A stretch of DNA of 64,000 bases. Source: Clostridium celatum DSM 1785. GTDB lineage: Bacteria > Bacillota > Clostridia > Clostridiales > Clostridiaceae. The notes beneath the pieces were generated by a model. The model was not told where the DNA came from and did no database searches. It saw only the letters and a program-made list of their open reading frames with translations. Positions 36,283 through 44,371 of this stretch are shown here, one piece after another; within the stretch, counting starts at the first letter, position 1, and each line of letters opens with the position of its first letter. Made by a program: the position numbers and the translations under genes. The stretch lies in contig NZ_KB291716.1 in assembly GCF_000320405.1 (NCBI RefSeq), positions 58,232 through 122,231 of the forward strand. Direction: 5' to 3'.

Positions 36283-37587
36283 ATGTTTGATTTATATACA
36301 TTAGATAATGGATTAAGAGTGGTAACTGAATATATTGAGCATGTTAATTCTATAAGTGTTGGAGTTATGGTTCAAAATGGATCAAGAAATGAAACTCAAG
36401 ACGTTAATGGGATATCTCATTTTATTGAGCATATGTTCTTTAAAGGAACAAATAAAAGAACAGCAAAGGAAATAGTTCAAGATATAGAAAATATAGGTGG
36501 ACAAATAAATGCTTATACAAGCAAAGAAACTACTTGTTATTATGTAAAGGCATTAGATACTCATGTAGATTTATGTTTAGATGTAATTTCTGATATGATG
36601 TTGAATGCAAAATTTGATAGTGAGGAAATAGAAAAAGAAAAAGGTGTAGTTATTGAAGAAATAAATATGAGCCAAGATAATCCAGAGGATGTTTTAGATG
36701 ATATACATTCACATGCTATTTTCGCTGATGATTCTTTAGCTTATCCTATTTTAGGAACAATTGATAGAATTAAATCTTTTAATAGAGAAAAAATAAAAAA
36801 TTATATTAAGACTCATTATACACCTTATAACTCAGTTCTTAGTATTTGTGGAAAATTTGATAAAGTAGAATTAAGAAAGCTTATAGAAGAGTATTTCGGA
36901 AAATGGAGTAAAGAAGATATATATAATCCAGAATATGATAAAGTAGAACTACATCATGGAAGTAAATATGCCGAAAAACAAATAGAGCAAGTTCATATTA
37001 ATTTAGGATTAAAAGGATTACCTTATGCAGATGATAGAGCATATTCACTTGTACTTTTAAATAATGTATTAGGTGGAGGGGCCTCATCTTTAATGTTCCA
37101 AAAAGTAAGAGAGGAACTTGGGCTTTGTTATAATATTTATTCATATATGCAACCTTATTTAGGTGTTGGTACATTAAATATATATACTGGATTAAGCAAT
37201 AAATATTCTGATAATGCTTTAGAAGTTATAAATAGAGAATTAATTAAATTTGCTAATGAAGGTATTACAGATGAAATTTTAGCAATAAATAAGGAAAAAA
37301 TAAAGGCTAGTTATATATTAGGATTAGAAAGTACATCATCAAGAATGTTTGCTAATGCAAAGAGCTTATTATTACAAAACAAAATAAAAACTCAGCAAGA
37401 TGTTATAGATAGAATTAACAAAATAGATAAAGAGGACATAAACTATGTATTGGAGAAGTGTTTTAAACCAGGAATAATAAGCACGGCATATGTTGGTCAA
37501 GATGTAGAAGTAAATAAATTAAATGCTATTTTTGATAATGTAAAAGTTGCATATAAAAATGATTCTACAGGGAAAAGTAGAGTGTAG
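36283..37587 (+). CDS. M16 family zinc metallopeptidase (processing-peptidase-like)
   Basis: This 434-residue single-gene M16B protease has the inverted zinc motif HFIEH (His46, His50) in GISHFIEHMFFKGT. The third ligand glutamate is in KGVVIEEINMSQDNPED. The C-terminal half carries the R/Y pair region (GLCYNIYSYMQPYLGVGTLNIYTGL). ATG 36283 follows GGAGG by 7 bases. In Firmicutes a YmxG-type gene of this family follows pnp, as here. It is probably cytosolic because no signal peptide is seen. The substrate is unknown. Confidence 0.92.
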   Translation: MFDLYTLDNGLRVVTEYIEHVNSISVGVMVQNGSRNETQDVNGISHFIEHMFFKGTNKRTAKEIVQDIENIGGQINAYTSKETTCYYVKALDTHVDLCLDVISDMMLNAKFDSEEIEKEKGVVIEEINMSQDNPEDVLDDIHSHAIFADDSLAYPILGTIDRIKSFNREKIKNYIKTHYTPYNSVLSICGKFDKVELRKLIEEYFGKWSKEDIYNPEYDKVELHHGSKYAEKQIEQVHINLGLKGLPYADDRAYSLVLLNNVLGGGASSLMFQKVREELGLCYNIYSYMQPYLGVGTLNIYTGLSNKYSDNALEVINRELIKFANEGITDEILAINKEKIKASYILGLESTSSRMFANAKSLLLQNKIKTQQDVIDRINKIDKEDINYVLEKCFKPGIISTAYVGQDVEVNKLNAIFDNVKVAYKNDSTGKSRV

Positions 37588-37629
37588 ATTTAAAAGTTAA
37601 GTAAAGCACTAAAAGTTTAGAAAGTAATA

Positions 37630-37672
37630 AATTACCTCCTCTTTGCATAATATTATGTATAAGGAGGTAGTT
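37630..37672 (+). promoter_or_regulatory. Hairpin that buries the ylmC ribosome-binding site
   Basis: TACCTCCT (37633-37640) is exactly complementary to AGGAGGTA (37662-37669), which is the ribosome site of the next gene. Flanking pairs extend the stem. CATAAT/ATTATG (37646-37657) forms a second, internal stem. No run of T follows, so it does not look like a terminator. Translational control of ylmC, for example by temperature or a protein, is inferred. Confidence 0.6.
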
Positions 37673-37676
37673 ATTT

Positions 37677-37985
37677 ATGAAGGAATTTGAATATTATGAA
37701 AAGAAACCAGATAGTGAAATTAAGCTTTTAAGTGATTTAGAAAGATTTGAAATATTTAATTTAGAATCTGCAGAAAAATATGAAAGTGCACAAAATATAG
37801 ATTTTATAATCGATGAAAAAGGATATCTAAAATTCTTGGTTGTTGGTGTTAGCACAAATAAGTTTAGTTTTCTTGGTGGTAGTAAAGAATATATTGAAAT
37901 ACCATGGGAATGTGTAACTAAAGTTGGAGCTAATGTCATAGTAATCTCCGCCGATGAAGGAAAGATAAAACGGGCAAGAGCTTAA
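37677..37985 (+). CDS. YlmC/YmxH family PRC-barrel protein
   Basis: This 102-residue protein of the YlmC/YmxH family, a PRC-barrel fold, is annotated as sporulation-related in Bacillus and clostridia. The typical ending PWECVTKVGANVIVISADEGKIKRA is visible, with LKFLVVGVSTNKFSFLGGSKEYIEIPW before it. An N-terminal extension of about 25 residues (MKEFEYYEKKPDSEIKLLSDLERFEI) precedes the barrel. Its strong AAGGAGGT ribosome site is masked by an upstream hairpin. Function is unknown. It lies between the protease and aspartokinase genes. Confidence 0.75.
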   Translation: MKEFEYYEKKPDSEIKLLSDLERFEIFNLESAEKYESAQNIDFIIDEKGYLKFLVVGVSTNKFSFLGGSKEYIEIPWECVTKVGANVIVISADEGKIKRARA

Positions 37986-38004
37986 ACTTAAGGGGGAGGA
38001 GTCC

Positions 38005-39213
38005 TTGAATATAGTAGTGCAAAAATTTGGAGGAACATCTGTTTCGACAGAAGAAAGAAGAAAACAAGTAGTTAATAAAATATTAGAAGGAATAAAGCAA
38101 GGATATAAACCAGTAGTTGTAGTGTCAGCAATGGGAAGAAAGGGAGAACCATATGCAACTGATACTTTATTATCTCTTTTAGATAGTAATTTTAAGGAAG
38201 ATAATAGAAGTGCTAAAGATTTATTAATGTGCTGTGGAGAGATAATTAGTTCTGTTATTTTATGTAATGATTTATATAGAGTAGGTATTAATGCAGTTCC
38301 ATTAACTGGTGGACAAGCAGGAATAATAACAAATGATGATTATAATGATGCACAATATACAGATGTTAATACTGATAAAATTGAAGCAATTATAAAGGAA
38401 GGAAGAGTTCCAGTTATATGTGGATTTCAAGGAGTAACAAAAGAGGGTTATTTTACTACTTTGGGAAGAGGTGGAAGTGATACATCTGCTTGTATTTTAG
38501 GCGTAGCATTAAAAGCTAAAGAAATTCAAATATATACAGATGTAGATGGAATTATGACTGCTGATCCTAGAATGGTTAAAAATGCATCATTAATAAATGA
38601 AATCACATATAATGAGGTATTTCAATTAGCGGATCAAGGAGCCAAAGTGATTCATCCTAAGGCAGTTGGTTTAGCTAAAAAAGGCAATGTACCATTGGTT
38701 ATAAAGAATACAATGAATAATTGTAAGGGTACATTAATAACAAATAATATATCTAAAGATGAAAAGAGATTTATTTCAGGAATAACCCATTTAAATAATA
38801 GAATACAGGTGAGAGTAAGATTATCAGAAAATAAAGATGTAAAGGCATATAGAAACTTGTTAGAGTTAGTAGCTAAAAATGGTATAAGCTTAGATTTGAT
38901 TAATATTTTCCCAGCGCACCAAATGTTTACTATTGATGCATCAGAAAAAGAAAAGTTAACGGAAATAATGAATAAAGCTAATATAAAGTTTTCTATGATA
39001 GAAAATTGTAGTACCATAGCTATAGTAGGAGCTGGAATGACTGGTGTACCTGGAATAATGGCAAATATCATAAATACACTAATAAATAATGATATTGAAG
39101 TATTACAAACAACAGACTCTAATATGACTATTTGGTGTTTAATTTATTCAAGAGATATATGCAAAGCAATTAAATTATTGCATGATAAATTTCAATTATC
39201 ATTAGTGCATTAA
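38005..39213 (+). CDS. Aspartate kinase
   Basis: Aspartokinase phosphorylates aspartate, opening the pathway to lysine, diaminopimelate, threonine and methionine. KFGGTSVS at the start and GRGGSDTSACILGVALKAKEIQIYTDVDGIMTADPRMV in the kinase domain are conserved. Two ACT domains lie at the C-terminus (RVRLSENKDVKAYRNLLELVAKNGISLDLINIF and CSTIAIVGAGMTGVPGIMANIINTL). At 402 residues it is a monofunctional Gram-positive enzyme; which amino acid inhibits it cannot be told. The start is TTG 38005, after GGGGGAGGAG. Neighbours are not diaminopimelate genes, and no lysine riboswitch is seen. Confidence 0.93.
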   Translation: MNIVVQKFGGTSVSTEERRKQVVNKILEGIKQGYKPVVVVSAMGRKGEPYATDTLLSLLDSNFKEDNRSAKDLLMCCGEIISSVILCNDLYRVGINAVPLTGGQAGIITNDDYNDAQYTDVNTDKIEAIIKEGRVPVICGFQGVTKEGYFTTLGRGGSDTSACILGVALKAKEIQIYTDVDGIMTADPRMVKNASLINEITYNEVFQLADQGAKVIHPKAVGLAKKGNVPLVIKNTMNNCKGTLITNNISKDEKRFISGITHLNNRIQVRVRLSENKDVKAYRNLLELVAKNGISLDLINIFPAHQMFTIDASEKEKLTEIMNKANIKFSMIENCSTIAIVGAGMTGVPGIMANIINTLINNDIEVLQTTDSNMTIWCLIYSRDICKAIKLLHDKFQLSLVH

Positions 39214-39275
39214 AAATATAAGAGTATTAAAATATTTAAAAATAGATATTAGTTAAAATAATGATTACTTTTTTA

Positions 39276-39337
39276 AAATAGGGAGTGCTTGGTAAAATAG
39301 AATGATATTTTGCTAAGCAGTCTCTATTTATTTTTTT
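39276..39337 (+). terminator. Terminator of the aspartokinase gene
   Basis: A long stem of about 24 bp with a few mismatches (39276-39299 with 39306-39329), a 6-base loop and a run of T. Confidence 0.9.
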
Positions 39338-39437
39338 AAGAAAAGAATTTTTATATTAAGTTAAATGTTCAATTTTTAACGAAGTTAATATATAATATAT
39401 ATGAAATTACTTAAGTATAAGAAAGAAGGAGAGAAAA

Positions 39438-39713
39438 ATGGAAATAATTTTTAATGAAAAAGCAAAGAATGCTTTAACTGAACTAATAAATAATAGTTCA
39501 GAGGAGTATATAAGAATTAAAGTATTTTATGGATGTGGAAGACCAGCATACGAAATTTATCCAGATTTTAAAAGTGATGAAGATATAGAAGAAACAATTA
39601 ATGGAATAAAGTTTATTGTAAACAAGAAAGACGAAAGAGCTTGTAATAAAATCGAAATAAAATATGATAAAGAAGTATATAATAAAGGCTTTTATATAAA
39701 AGATATAGGGTAA
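39438..39713 (+). CDS. HesB/IscA-like small protein
   Basis: This 91-residue protein has the look of the HesB/IscA fold: EIIFNEKAKNALTELI, a strand IRIKVFYGCGRPAYEIYPDF with a Cys, an acidic loop, and INGIKFIVNKKD. Only two Cys are present (in YGCGRP and RACNK). The classical C-terminal CGCG motif of A-type Fe-S carriers is missing, so an Fe-S transfer role is doubtful. GAAGGAG precedes the ATG. It is followed by an unrelated helical-bundle gene. Confidence 0.6.
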   Translation: MEIIFNEKAKNALTELINNSSEEYIRIKVFYGCGRPAYEIYPDFKSDEDIEETINGIKFIVNKKDERACNKIEIKYDKEVYNKGFYIKDIG

Positions 39714-39895
39714 TATGTTAAAAACTTATGTATAATATAAAAATAGCCTGTAATAATTAAAATTACAAAGGTATACACCTTGCATGAAAGAAGAAGATAT
39801 TTCATTTTTTATACATTTTTTTACTAATTTAAGCTTAAATATAAATAATTATTTATTATAGGGGAAAAATAGAAAGGTAAGGAAGGGTGATAAAA

Positions 39896-40345
39896 ATGAA
39901 AGGAAATACAATAAAAGATCTAAATAAATTTTTAACTGGTATTCATATGGGTGGTGCAACTTTTAAAGATTATTTAAATAAGGCTGAAAATCTTAAATTA
40001 AAAGAAGAATTAAGAGAAATTGTTGAATCTTTTAAAAGGCATGAAGAAGCGATAACACATAGAATAGAGGCTTTAGGAGGGAATGCATCAGATTCACTAG
40101 GAATAATAGGAAATATATCAGAAGCTTTTGAAAAATTAAAGCTTATTCCTATTAATAAGGATTCAGAGGTTTGTGAGCACGCAATTAAAGCAATGAATAT
40201 GGGAATAAAAAATGCAAATAAATTTCTTGAAGAAAATGAGAATATGGATGAAAGTATAATGAATGATATTAAAGGTGTAATAAAAGATTATGATAATCAA
40301 TTAGAAAAGCTTAATAGTATACAAAAGAAATTAAAAGAACTATAA
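39896..40345 (+). CDS. DUF2383 / PA2169-type four-helix-bundle protein
   Basis: This 149-residue all-helical, soluble protein resembles the DUF2383/PA2169 ferritin-like bundle family. KDLNKFLTGIHMGGATFKDYLNKAENLKLKEELREIVESFKRHEEAITHRIEALGG, with its Glu/His pairs, is the recognisable half, and the second half repeats the helix pattern. Whether metal is bound is unknown. ATG 39896 is preferred, with GGAAGGGTG upstream; the in-frame GTG 39887 lies inside that site. The next gene, a lipoprotein, starts 21 bases after the stop and could be in the same transcript. Confidence 0.6.
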   Translation: MKGNTIKDLNKFLTGIHMGGATFKDYLNKAENLKLKEELREIVESFKRHEEAITHRIEALGGNASDSLGIIGNISEAFEKLKLIPINKDSEVCEHAIKAMNMGIKNANKFLEENENMDESIMNDIKGVIKDYDNQLEKLNSIQKKLKEL

Positions 40346-40366
40346 AATTATTGTTAGGGGAATTAT

Positions 40367-41155
40367 ATGAAAAAATATAGAAAAAAAATTAGCGCTTTAT
40401 TTAGTATAATGTTGGTATTATTTTTAGTAGGTTGTAGTAAAGAAATAGTTAGAGTAAAAGCACCTACAGCAGAGGAAGCATTAAGTTTATTTAATAAATA
40501 TAATGTTGATAATAATATAGAAGAAATGGTTAAACTATATTCTGATGTTTATGTAGATGCTATAGGATATAGTACAAATCAAATAATAAAGATAATGAAA
40601 AACAATAGAAAAGATGTAGAAATTAATGCTGCAACTATTGAAAGTTTAGAAGCAGTAGATGATAATACGCAAAAAGCAAATGTATCAATAACAGCTATAG
40701 TTAATGGTGAAGAAAGTACAGAGAGTTATACGTATGCTGTTTTAAAAGAAGGAGATGGATGGGCAGTATCACCAGATGGTATTATAGGATGTATGAATTT
40801 TGATGTTCCAGTATCAAAATCAAAAGAGCTTAATTTGAATTTAGTAAAAGAAATTATTAATTTCACTGGGGGAATAATAAGAGTTGATGTAGTAAATAAT
40901 TCTAGTAATGATGTGATTTTTGGAACTAATGATGCAAAAACAGAAGTATTAGTAGAAACTACTGAAGGAACATATAAAAATACATTAGAGCAATCAGCAA
41001 CAGTTAATAAAAGAAGTAGAAGTTCATTCATGTCTAGTATTGACGGTATAAAAGGTGAAATACAAAAAGTTACTGTAACTAACATTTATGATGCTGATAA
41101 AGATGGCAATGCAATAGACACTACTAAAAGAGATATAATAGTATATTCTAAATAA
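40367..41155 (+). CDS. Putative lipoprotein of unknown function
   Basis: The signal MKKYRKKISALFSIMLVLFLVGC has a lipobox (LVGC), so the mature protein should be lipid-anchored outside the membrane. The N-terminal half (EEALSLFNKYNVDNNIEEMVKLYSDVY, then DGWAVSPDG) resembles small NTF2/DUF-type extracytoplasmic domains. The C-terminal half is a beta-rich segment (IIRVDVVNNSSNDVIFGTND, VTNIYDADKDGNAIDTT). I recognise no family with certainty. It has 262 residues and ends at a bidirectional terminator. Confidence 0.7.
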   Translation: MKKYRKKISALFSIMLVLFLVGCSKEIVRVKAPTAEEALSLFNKYNVDNNIEEMVKLYSDVYVDAIGYSTNQIIKIMKNNRKDVEINAATIESLEAVDDNTQKANVSITAIVNGEESTESYTYAVLKEGDGWAVSPDGIIGCMNFDVPVSKSKELNLNLVKEIINFTGGIIRVDVVNNSSNDVIFGTNDAKTEVLVETTEGTYKNTLEQSATVNKRSRSSFMSSIDGIKGEIQKVTVTNIYDADKDGNAIDTTKRDIIVYSK

Positions 41156-41160
41156 AATAA

Positions 41161-41208
41161 AAATAAATGCAAGTGATTAATTATAATTCACTTGCATTTA
41201 TTTTTTTT
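41161..41208. terminator. Bidirectional terminator between the lipoprotein and the DUF5685 gene
   Basis: A perfect 16-bp stem (41161-41176 with 41188-41203), an 11-base loop and T-rich sequence on both strands. Confidence 0.9.
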
Positions 41209-41218
41209 GGATATATAT

Positions 41219-42115
41219 TTATTTAACAACATAATTTAAAAGATCCAATTTATTTAAAATCTCGTAGTATTTACTTAATAAGCCTAGACTTATAGTATTA
41301 TTAATAATATCAAAGTGTTTTTTAAATGGAATCTTATTCATATAATCAATACAGTTTGAAATGCAATTTGAAATATAAAAGTCAATATCGGATATATTAG
41401 TCTTTAAAAGCTCACTATAATTTAAATTAACATTATTATAAATAATGTTAAAAGGATTAAATTTATTTTCATTCATATCATTCTTTAAATCGTCTAAGGC
41501 ATCTATAAGATATATCCATTTACCAATATAATATCCAAGCCAATATAAATTATTTCTTAAATCTATAGAATCATTCTCTATATCGTAAGGAAAATCCCTT
41601 AATATAATTCCCATTGTATCACCAAAAGGTGCACATATTTCATCAAGGGTAGAAAAGTTTTTGCTTTTTTCTAGAATAGATAGGTTAGTTATATTTTTAT
41701 CTATAGAAGATGCTAAACTATTCATTGATAATAAATCTTTTTTAACAGCTGGAGATAATAAAAGTTTGAAGAAATTACTTTTTATACTTTTATCATCAGC
41801 AATATTATCTTTTAGTTTATAGTTAAAAAGTAAAATACTTAAATTACAGGAGTAGTTTAAAGTATCTGTTTTATCTACAATAATTATTTTTGTAGTTGGA
41901 TGTCTTAAACACTTAACGTATTTTAAAGTTAATGGTGCACTATAAAGTCCCTCTAATAAAAATCCAATAAAGGTTAAGTCGTAATTTAAGCAAAAACGAG
42001 GTATATTCCCATATTCCTTTTTTATCTCATGACATAATCCGCAATAATAGCTTCTAAAATATTCGAACTCTCGAACTTTAAGTTCACTTTTAAGTGGAGT
42101 TATATAACCAAACAT
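41219..42115 (-). CDS. DUF5685 family protein
   Basis: This 298-residue protein matches the DUF5685 pattern. The start FGYITPLKSELKVREFEYFRSYYCGLCHEIKKEYG holds a CxxC-H motif that could bind metal. Another Cys lies in KYVKCLRHPTTK. A helix-rich domain follows, with YWLGYYIGKWIYLIDALDDLKNDMNENKFNPFN, whose DALDD-x-x-x-D pattern resembles acidic metal sites of helical enzymes. No function is established. It is last in a minus-strand trio and starts 24 bases after the J-like gene. Confidence 0.7.
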   Translation of the reverse strand: MFGYITPLKSELKVREFEYFRSYYCGLCHEIKKEYGNIPRFCLNYDLTFIGFLLEGLYSAPLTLKYVKCLRHPTTKIIIVDKTDTLNYSCNLSILLFNYKLKDNIADDKSIKSNFFKLLLSPAVKKDLLSMNSLASSIDKNITNLSILEKSKNFSTLDEICAPFGDTMGIILRDFPYDIENDSIDLRNNLYWLGYYIGKWIYLIDALDDLKNDMNENKFNPFNIIYNNVNLNYSELLKTNISDIDFYISNCISNCIDYMNKIPFKKHFDIINNTISLGLLSKYYEILNKLDLLNYVVK

Positions 42116-42139
42116 TAAACTTCTCCTTAATTTAAAGTT

Positions 42140-42961
42140 TTAACACATTCCTTTACCGCCAGGGGCACCACCGCACATATTCATACCATTTCCACCACCT
42201 GACATTAAGCTTTGCATAAGCATATTTTGTAGTGGATTATTATTAGCACCGCCGCCTAATGGATTCATATTACCCATAGGATTAGCTCCGGTATTGCCAG
42301 CATTGCCCATTGGATTTGTGGTATTGCCCATAGGATTTGCAGTTGCATTAGCATTACCCATAGGGTTTGCGTTATTTCCCATAAGCATGCTTAATAGATT
42401 TGGATCTATGCCTCCGCCTCCTCCTTGGCTTGGACCACCACACATATTATTTGATTGACCACCGCCACCGCACATACTATTGTTATTATTTGAAGAGGCA
42501 GCAGCTCTAGCTCTTGCCATACGAGCATAATTAGCTTTTATTTGATTAATTTTTTTGTTTAATAATAGTAGAGTTTCTTTATATTCTTCATTTGTAGGAT
42601 TAAGTTCAGCAGCTGTTTTTAAATGATTAACACCAGCTTGAACCCAACCTTTTTTTAACATAACAAATCCTTTTAAGTAATTCCATTCAGGAGAAGTTTT
42701 ATCTCCTATAAGATTTAATTCTGTTTCAGCAGAAAGGAATTGTTCATTTTCAATTAACTTTCTAATATCTTTGTATTTTATATCATTGATTAATGAATTG
42801 TAAGCTTCATTTAATTCAGAAAGTTTATCCTCAAAAAAAGGTTGTTCTGGGGAACTTTCAAAGTTATCAACGCTATAAGTGCTAGATAAATTTTCATAAG
42901 CACTTTTTATTTCTTCAAGTGAAGCTGAAGGTCTTACTCCTAGTACTTTATAAGGGTTCAT
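42140..42961 (-). CDS. J-domain-like protein without HPD, TPR-like module and low-complexity NPMGN/CGG tail
   Basis: Residues 1-60 follow the J-domain pattern (NPYKVLGVRPSASLEEIKSAYENL and KLSELNEAYNSLIND). The HPD tripeptide needed to stimulate DnaK is replaced by SVD in TYSVDNF. Residues 70-135 form a TPR-like pair (FLSAETELNLIGDK, WNYLKGFVMLKKGWVQAGVNHLKTAAELNPTNEEYKE). The tail to residue 273 is low complexity. It has four NPMGN repeats, poly-Gly runs and four Cys, three of them in M-C-G-G and the last at the end. The same TPR-like module occurs in the next upstream gene. The function is not known; a client-binding or metal-related role is conjecture. Confidence 0.75.
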   Translation of the reverse strand: MNPYKVLGVRPSASLEEIKSAYENLSSTYSVDNFESSPEQPFFEDKLSELNEAYNSLINDIKYKDIRKLIENEQFLSAETELNLIGDKTSPEWNYLKGFVMLKKGWVQAGVNHLKTAAELNPTNEEYKETLLLLNKKINQIKANYARMARARAAASSNNNNSMCGGGGQSNNMCGGPSQGGGGGIDPNLLSMLMGNNANPMGNANATANPMGNTTNPMGNAGNTGANPMGNMNPLGGGANNNPLQNMLMQSLMSGGGNGMNMCGGAPGGKGMC

Positions 42962-43145
42962 TTCTAAATCTCCATAGAAATATTATTAAATCATTATAAT
43001 ATATTCAAGCGACTTTAAATAAGTTCGTCATATAAATCTATAGTATTTGAATTAAAAAAATTAATATAATATGATGAACGAGTTGTAAATAGAAAGAACT
43101 ATTAAATCTTATGTGTTTAATAGTTCTTTCCATATTTTTCATTAC

Positions 43146-43574
43146 TTAAATACAATCAATTAAATCTCCACCCATACATTCACAGCATTGGTCTAAGCAA
43201 ATTAAATCACAACAGCTAAAATTACCACAATCACAACAACAATCATCACAACAACAGCAAGAACATCCCCTATTTCGTCTTCTATAGCCATCATAGTAAT
43301 CATCGCTATAATGCCTATGTCTTCCCATTAATGAAATTAAAGAATCTTTATAAAATAAATTATCTGGTGCAAGTGTTATTGCAAGTTTTAATTCTTCTAA
43401 GGCAGTATCAAACCAAGCTTTTTTTTCTAAAATTAGACTGTTAAGATAGTGATATTCATGAGTTTTAATATTAGCTTCTTTTAATAGATTTTCAGCTGGT
43501 ATTAAATCTTTTTCATTTATTAAAGATAAAATTTTAGTATACATATTATTATTCATCGAATTAGTTATATCCAT
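43146..43574 (-). CDS. TPR-like protein with a cysteine-rich tail
   Basis: This 142-residue protein starts MDITNSMNNNMYTKILSLINEKDL. AAGGAGC before ATG 43574 decides the start. Residues about 20-85 align with the TPR-like module of the J-like neighbour (LIPAENLLKEANIKTHEYHYLNSLILEKKAWFDTALEELKLAITLAPDNLFYKDSLISLM). A basic stretch (GRHRHYSDDYYDGYRRRNRG) leads to a tail with 16 Cys in the last 43 residues, patterned with Asp, including CLDQCCECMGGDL. Such a tail suggests Zn, Cu or Fe-S binding, but this is inference. From memory, similar tails end J-domain proteins of other Firmicutes; this gene has no J domain. Confidence 0.7.
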   Translation of the reverse strand: MDITNSMNNNMYTKILSLINEKDLIPAENLLKEANIKTHEYHYLNSLILEKKAWFDTALEELKLAITLAPDNLFYKDSLISLMGRHRHYSDDYYDGYRRRNRGCSCCCCDDCCCDCGNFSCCDLICLDQCCECMGGDLIDCI

Positions 43575-43741
43575 AATAATCAGCTCCTTTATAAATATTA
43601 TTATATACAAAAAATACTAATGAAAACATATTAAGATATAAAAAGAATGAGTAAATAATAGAATAGATGGAAAGAATATTTACTATTATATAATAATTAT
43701 GATAAAATATCATAAAACAATTATGTAAGGAGAAAAGAGTT

Positions 43742-44095
43742 ATGAGTAAATTATTTTTACAATATCCTAAATGTACAACATGTAAAAAAGCAAAAAAATT
43801 TTTAGTAGAAAATAATGTGGAGTTTAAAGATAGAGATATAACTTTAGATAATCCAACAGTTAATGAGTTGGAAGAGTGGATTAAATTAAGTGGACTTGAG
43901 ATAAAGAAATTCTTTAATACTTCAGGTGTTTTATATAAAGAAATGAATCTTAAGGATAAGTTAAAGGATATGTCTGATAAAGAAAAGATAGAGCTATTAG
44001 CAACTAATGGTAAACTGGTAAAAAGACCACTTTTAATATGTGATGATAAAGTTTTAGTTGGCTTTAAGGAAGAAAAATATAGAGAAATTTTATAA
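43742..44095 (+). CDS. ArsC/Spx family protein
   Basis: This 117-residue thioredoxin-fold protein of the ArsC/Spx/YffB group carries CxxC (Cys11, Cys14) in YPKCTTCKKAKKFLVENN. SGLEIKKFFNTSGVLYKEMNLKDKL and KLVKRPLLICDDKVLVGFKEEKYREIL complete the family signature. The RPL/I segment and length fit the YffB-like branch rather than true arsenate reductases. Without an ars operon nearby, arsenate reduction is unlikely. It might act as a redox or transcription modulator. AAGGAGAAA precedes the ATG. Confidence 0.85.
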   Translation: MSKLFLQYPKCTTCKKAKKFLVENNVEFKDRDITLDNPTVNELEEWIKLSGLEIKKFFNTSGVLYKEMNLKDKLKDMSDKEKIELLATNGKLVKRPLLICDDKVLVGFKEEKYREIL

Positions 44096-44160
44096 GATAT
44101 ATTAATATCAAGTTTTATTACAATAATAAATATATATAATTAAAGTTTAGAGTAACAGAT

Positions 44161-44213
44161 GGCAAATTAGGGATAAGGATGATATCAAGCTTCCGCTAAT
44201 TTGCCCTTTTAAT
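44161..44213 (+). terminator. Terminator after the ArsC/Spx gene
   Basis: GGCAAATTAG (44161-44170) and CTAATTTGCC (44196-44205) form a perfect 10-bp stem with a 25-base loop, followed by CTTTTAATTT. The rest of the gap to 44372 is AT-rich without a recognisable element. Confidence 0.7.
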
Positions 44214-44371
44214 TTGTTATTAAAATTACTTGTCAATTTTTTTATAGAAGGATGTTTTTCTTATTAAAGTTTATGATAAAATAAAAAGTATTGTATTTAT
44301 AATAAAGCTTAAAATTTATAGGCAATTAGATAATTTATTTTAACATAGCTTTATTTAATGAGGTGAAAAAA

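Noticed and set aside
37630..37672. Reading the hairpin before ylmC as a terminator of the M16 gene
   Set aside because: No run of T follows; the right arm is the ribosome site itself.
37981..38005. A lysine riboswitch for the aspartokinase gene
   Set aside because: Only 19 bases separate it from ylmC and none of the riboswitch structure is present.
39438..39713. A canonical IscA/SufA iron-sulfur carrier
   Set aside because: The C-terminal CxC motif required for cluster binding is missing.
42200..42500. Repeated units near 42.3 kb considered as a CRISPR or satellite array
   Set aside because: The repeats are in frame, coding for NPMGN and CGG units of one protein, with no spacer structure.
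43742..44095. A dedicated arsenate reductase
   Set aside because: Family resemblance is to the YffB/Spx branch and no arsenic resistance genes are nearby.
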